Source: Actinomycetes bacterium (GTDB taxonomy: Bacteria > Actinomycetota > Acidimicrobiia > Acidimicrobiales > RAAP-2). From it: a DNA stretch of 8,215 bases. Position 1 is the stretch's first letter; each line of letters opens with the position of its first letter. Position numbers and translations under genes: made by a program. The DNA is taken from contig JAKAZC010000115.1 of NCBI GenBank assembly GCA_021826655.1, positions 1 through 8,215 of the forward strand, in the 5' to 3' direction. Under the pieces are notes generated by a model. That model saw only the letters and a program-made list of their open reading frames with translations. It was not told the DNA's origin and ran no database searches. Shown here piece after piece: positions 6,691 to 8,215 of the stretch.

Positions 6691-6870
6691 GCACCGGTCG
6701 TCCGCCGCCCCGTCCCGGTGGGTGGTGACATCATGGGGCCCCACGGGTCCCCCCGACCCGCCGGGCCGCGACATCCGTCGCATGCCGGGCGGCCGCCCGG
6801 GCCCCGTCCGTCGACGGATCGAAGTGGAGTCGGATGCCCAGGCCGCACCCTGCCCGGTGGTGACCACGTC
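6691..6870. other. Non-coding gap between the pseudogene and the CopC-CopD gene
   Basis: This stretch would hold the rest of the EAL domain if the decayed gene were whole, but I recognise no DDFGTG, KID or AEGVET remnant in any forward frame. It must contain the promoter of the copper gene, yet no clear -35/-10 pair is visible. The only structure noted is a short inverted repeat near its right end. Confidence 0.5.
6857..6867 (+). repeat. Short inverted repeat over the CopC-CopD ribosome binding region
   Basis: GTGGT-G-ACCAC is a perfect 5-bp dyad with a single central base, ending three bases before ATG 6871. Its left arm overlaps the only purine-rich candidate for a ribosome binding site (GGTGG). 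It could be a small operator or chance; the one-base centre is too tight for an RNA hairpin. Confidence 0.3.
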
Positions 6871-8215
6871 ATGACCCGAGCACGCCCGTGGCGACGCGCC
6901 TCCCGGGTCGGCACCGCAGCCGTCGCCGTCCTCGTCCTGCTCGTGGCCACCGCAGGTCCGGCGAGCGCGCACGCCCGACTGGTCACGACCGACCCGCCGG
7001 TGTCCTCGGTCCTGCTGGTGTCACCGGCCGAGGTCGTGCTGCACTTCGACGACGTGGTGGCCGTGGACGGAGGATCGCTCCGGGTCTTCGGGCCCGACGG
7101 GGCGCGGGTCGACGACGGGGACGTCCACCACCCCGGCGGTGACAGCCGTGCCGTGGCGGTCGGGCTGCCCCGCAACCTCGGATCGGGTTCCTACGTGGTG
7201 GCGTGGCGGGTGATCTCGGCCGACGGCCACCCGGTGCACGGCGCCTACGTGTTCTCGATCGGTTCCGACCGGGGCGCGGTCCGGGCCGCGGTGGTCGCCG
7301 GTGCACTGGCCACCGAGTCCGGCAGCCCCGGCGTCGGGGCGCTCGCCGGCATCCTCCGGTGGGCGGCCTTCACCGGACTCCTGATCCTCGTGGGCCTGGC
7401 CGTGGTGGTCGCCTCGGTCTGGCCGTGCGGCGCCTGCACGCCGAGGGTGCGGCGGATCCTGTGGGTGGCATGGTGCGTGGTGGTCGCCGCCTCCCTGTCG
7501 GGCATCGCCGTGGAAGGGGTGTACGCGGCACTGCTCCCGCTGGGCGACGTGTTCCGCGCGTCGCTCGTGGGGGAGGTGCTCCGGACCAGGTTCGGACGGG
7601 CCGAGGTAGCGCGCCTGGCGCTGCTCGTGGCGTTCGTGCCCGTGCTGGTCGGTCTCCGGGACCGCCCCGGCCGCGCCCGTCCCGGCCGGCGCCGGCTGCT
7701 CCCGTCGGTGCTGCCGCTCGGACTCGGGCTCCTGGTCGCCACCGGGCTGGCCGGGCACGCGGCGACCGGCGGCGCGCCTCTGCTCGGGCTGACCCTCGAC
7801 CTGGTCCACCTGTCGGCCGCGTCGGTGTGGGTCGGCGGACTCGTGCTGCTCGCCGTCGTCCTGGTGGGTCCGACCGGAACCGGCCCCCGGCCCGACCACC
7901 CCGGAGCCGTGATCCGCACGTTGTCGACCTGGCTCCTGGCCGCCGCCGTGGCGGTGGTCGCGAGCGGGACCGGGCAGGCCCTCCGCCAGGTTGGCAGCAG
8001 GTACGCCCTGCTCCACACCCCCTACGGGCGGACACTGCTCGTGAAGCTCGCGCTCGTCCTGGGTCTGCTCTGTCTCGGGGCCCTCAGCCGGCGCCTCGTG
8101 CACGGTTCGTGGGGCCTGCGGCGGAACCACCGGGCCGGGCCCCCTCCGTCCGCGGCCCGGGCGGTCGACGGGGCGGATGGCGGGACGCTCGAAAGGGGCC
8201 CGGCGGGCGGACCGG
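6871..8215 (+). CDS. CopC-CopD fusion copper protein (runs off right edge)
   Basis: The first 448 codons of a copper-handling membrane protein like YcnJ, which binds copper outside the membrane and is thought to aid its import or resistance. A signal peptide (basic MTRARPWRRASRVG, hydrophobic core, ASA) should be cut after A33, leaving H34 as the new N-terminus, the usual first copper ligand of CopC. The CopC domain (34 to about 135) has HARLVTTDPPVSSVL, VVLHFDDVV and SADGHPVHGAYVFSIG with D118 and H120; H123 is an extra histidine. Membrane segments follow near 163-183, 196-216, 246-262, 276-297, 309-333, 353-369 and 389-406. CopD-like marks are LVHLSAASVWVGGL (311-324) and TPYGRTLLVKLALVLGLL. 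The CopD part looks nearly complete, with a charged tail continuing past the edge. Start ATG 6871 is chosen because it gives a complete signal peptide; its ribosome binding site is weak. Confidence 0.92.
   Translation, partial: MTRARPWRRASRVGTAAVAVLVLLVATAGPASAHARLVTTDPPVSSVLLVSPAEVVLHFDDVVAVDGGSLRVFGPDGARVDDGDVHHPGGDSRAVAVGLPRNLGSGSYVVAWRVISADGHPVHGAYVFSIGSDRGAVRAAVVAGALATESGSPGVGALAGILRWAAFTGLLILVGLAVVVASVWPCGACTPRVRRILWVAWCVVVAASLSGIAVEGVYAALLPLGDVFRASLVGEVLRTRFGRAEVARLALLVAFVPVLVGLRDRPGRARPGRRRLLPSVLPLGLGLLVATGLAGHAATGGAPLLGLTLDLVHLSAASVWVGGLVLLAVVLVGPTGTGPRPDHPGAVIRTLSTWLLAAAVAVVASGTGQALRQVGSRYALLHTPYGRTLLVKLALVLGLLCLGALSRRLVHGSWGLRRNHRAGPPPSAARAVDGADGGTLERGPAGGP

Noticed and set aside
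6259..6972. Minus-strand open frame of 237 codons opposite the EAL remnant
   Set aside because: Low-complexity translation with no Shine-Dalgarno or domain; the plus strand shows clear EAL sequence instead.
7021..8130. Minus-strand open frame opposite the copper gene, 369 codons
   Set aside because: Its sequence is rich in arginine, glycine, glutamine and histidine, with no recognisable domain, while the plus strand encodes a clear CopC-CopD protein.

Overview
The window is a very GC-rich stretch of chromosomal-looking DNA. Codons are strongly GC-biased at the third position, Shine-Dalgarno sequences are purine-rich, and the gene content (MDR-type quinone oxidoreductase, GGDEF-EAL protein, FGGY kinase, CopC-CopD fusion) points to a high-GC actinobacterium. 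Acidimicrobiia is my best guess, from general impression only, because no marker gene is present.

Layout: (1) At the left edge is the N-terminal half of a zinc-free NADPH:quinone oxidoreductase-type MDR enzyme on the minus strand (start at 449). (2) The divergent intergenic region (450-644) holds four 24-bp tandem repeats plus a partial fifth. (3) An intact cytosolic GGDEF-EAL protein on the plus strand (645-2468) carries every visible cyclic-di-GMP synthesis, inhibition and hydrolysis motif. (4) Eighteen bases on, and convergent with it, is a minus-strand two-gene operon: a sphingosine-1-phosphate-lyase-like PLP enzyme (5451 to 4063) followed by an FGGY carbohydrate kinase (4070 to 2487) whose start overlaps the lyase stop by 8 bases. 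(5) From 5601 to about 6690 on the plus strand lies a decayed second cyclic-di-GMP gene. It keeps a good ribosome binding site and GTG start, membrane helices, a PAS domain split across frames, a short GGDEF scrap and the front half of an EAL domain, with at least four frame changes and large internal deletions. (6) At the right edge is the first 448 codons of a CopC-CopD copper protein (start 6871), with a signal peptide, a periplasmic CopC domain and seven membrane segments before the window ends.

Only the lyase-like enzyme and kinase are clearly meant to work together, since they overlap and are co-directional. The substrate of neither can be read from sequence. The intact GGDEF-EAL gene and the decayed one differ in architecture (soluble helical N-terminus versus membrane plus PAS), so the relic is not a recent duplicate of its neighbour. 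I found no CRISPR array, tRNA, rRNA, transposase, integrase or toxin-antitoxin pair. The points most worth a second look are the 24-bp repeat array in the divergent promoter region, the lyase-kinase operon and the pseudogene.
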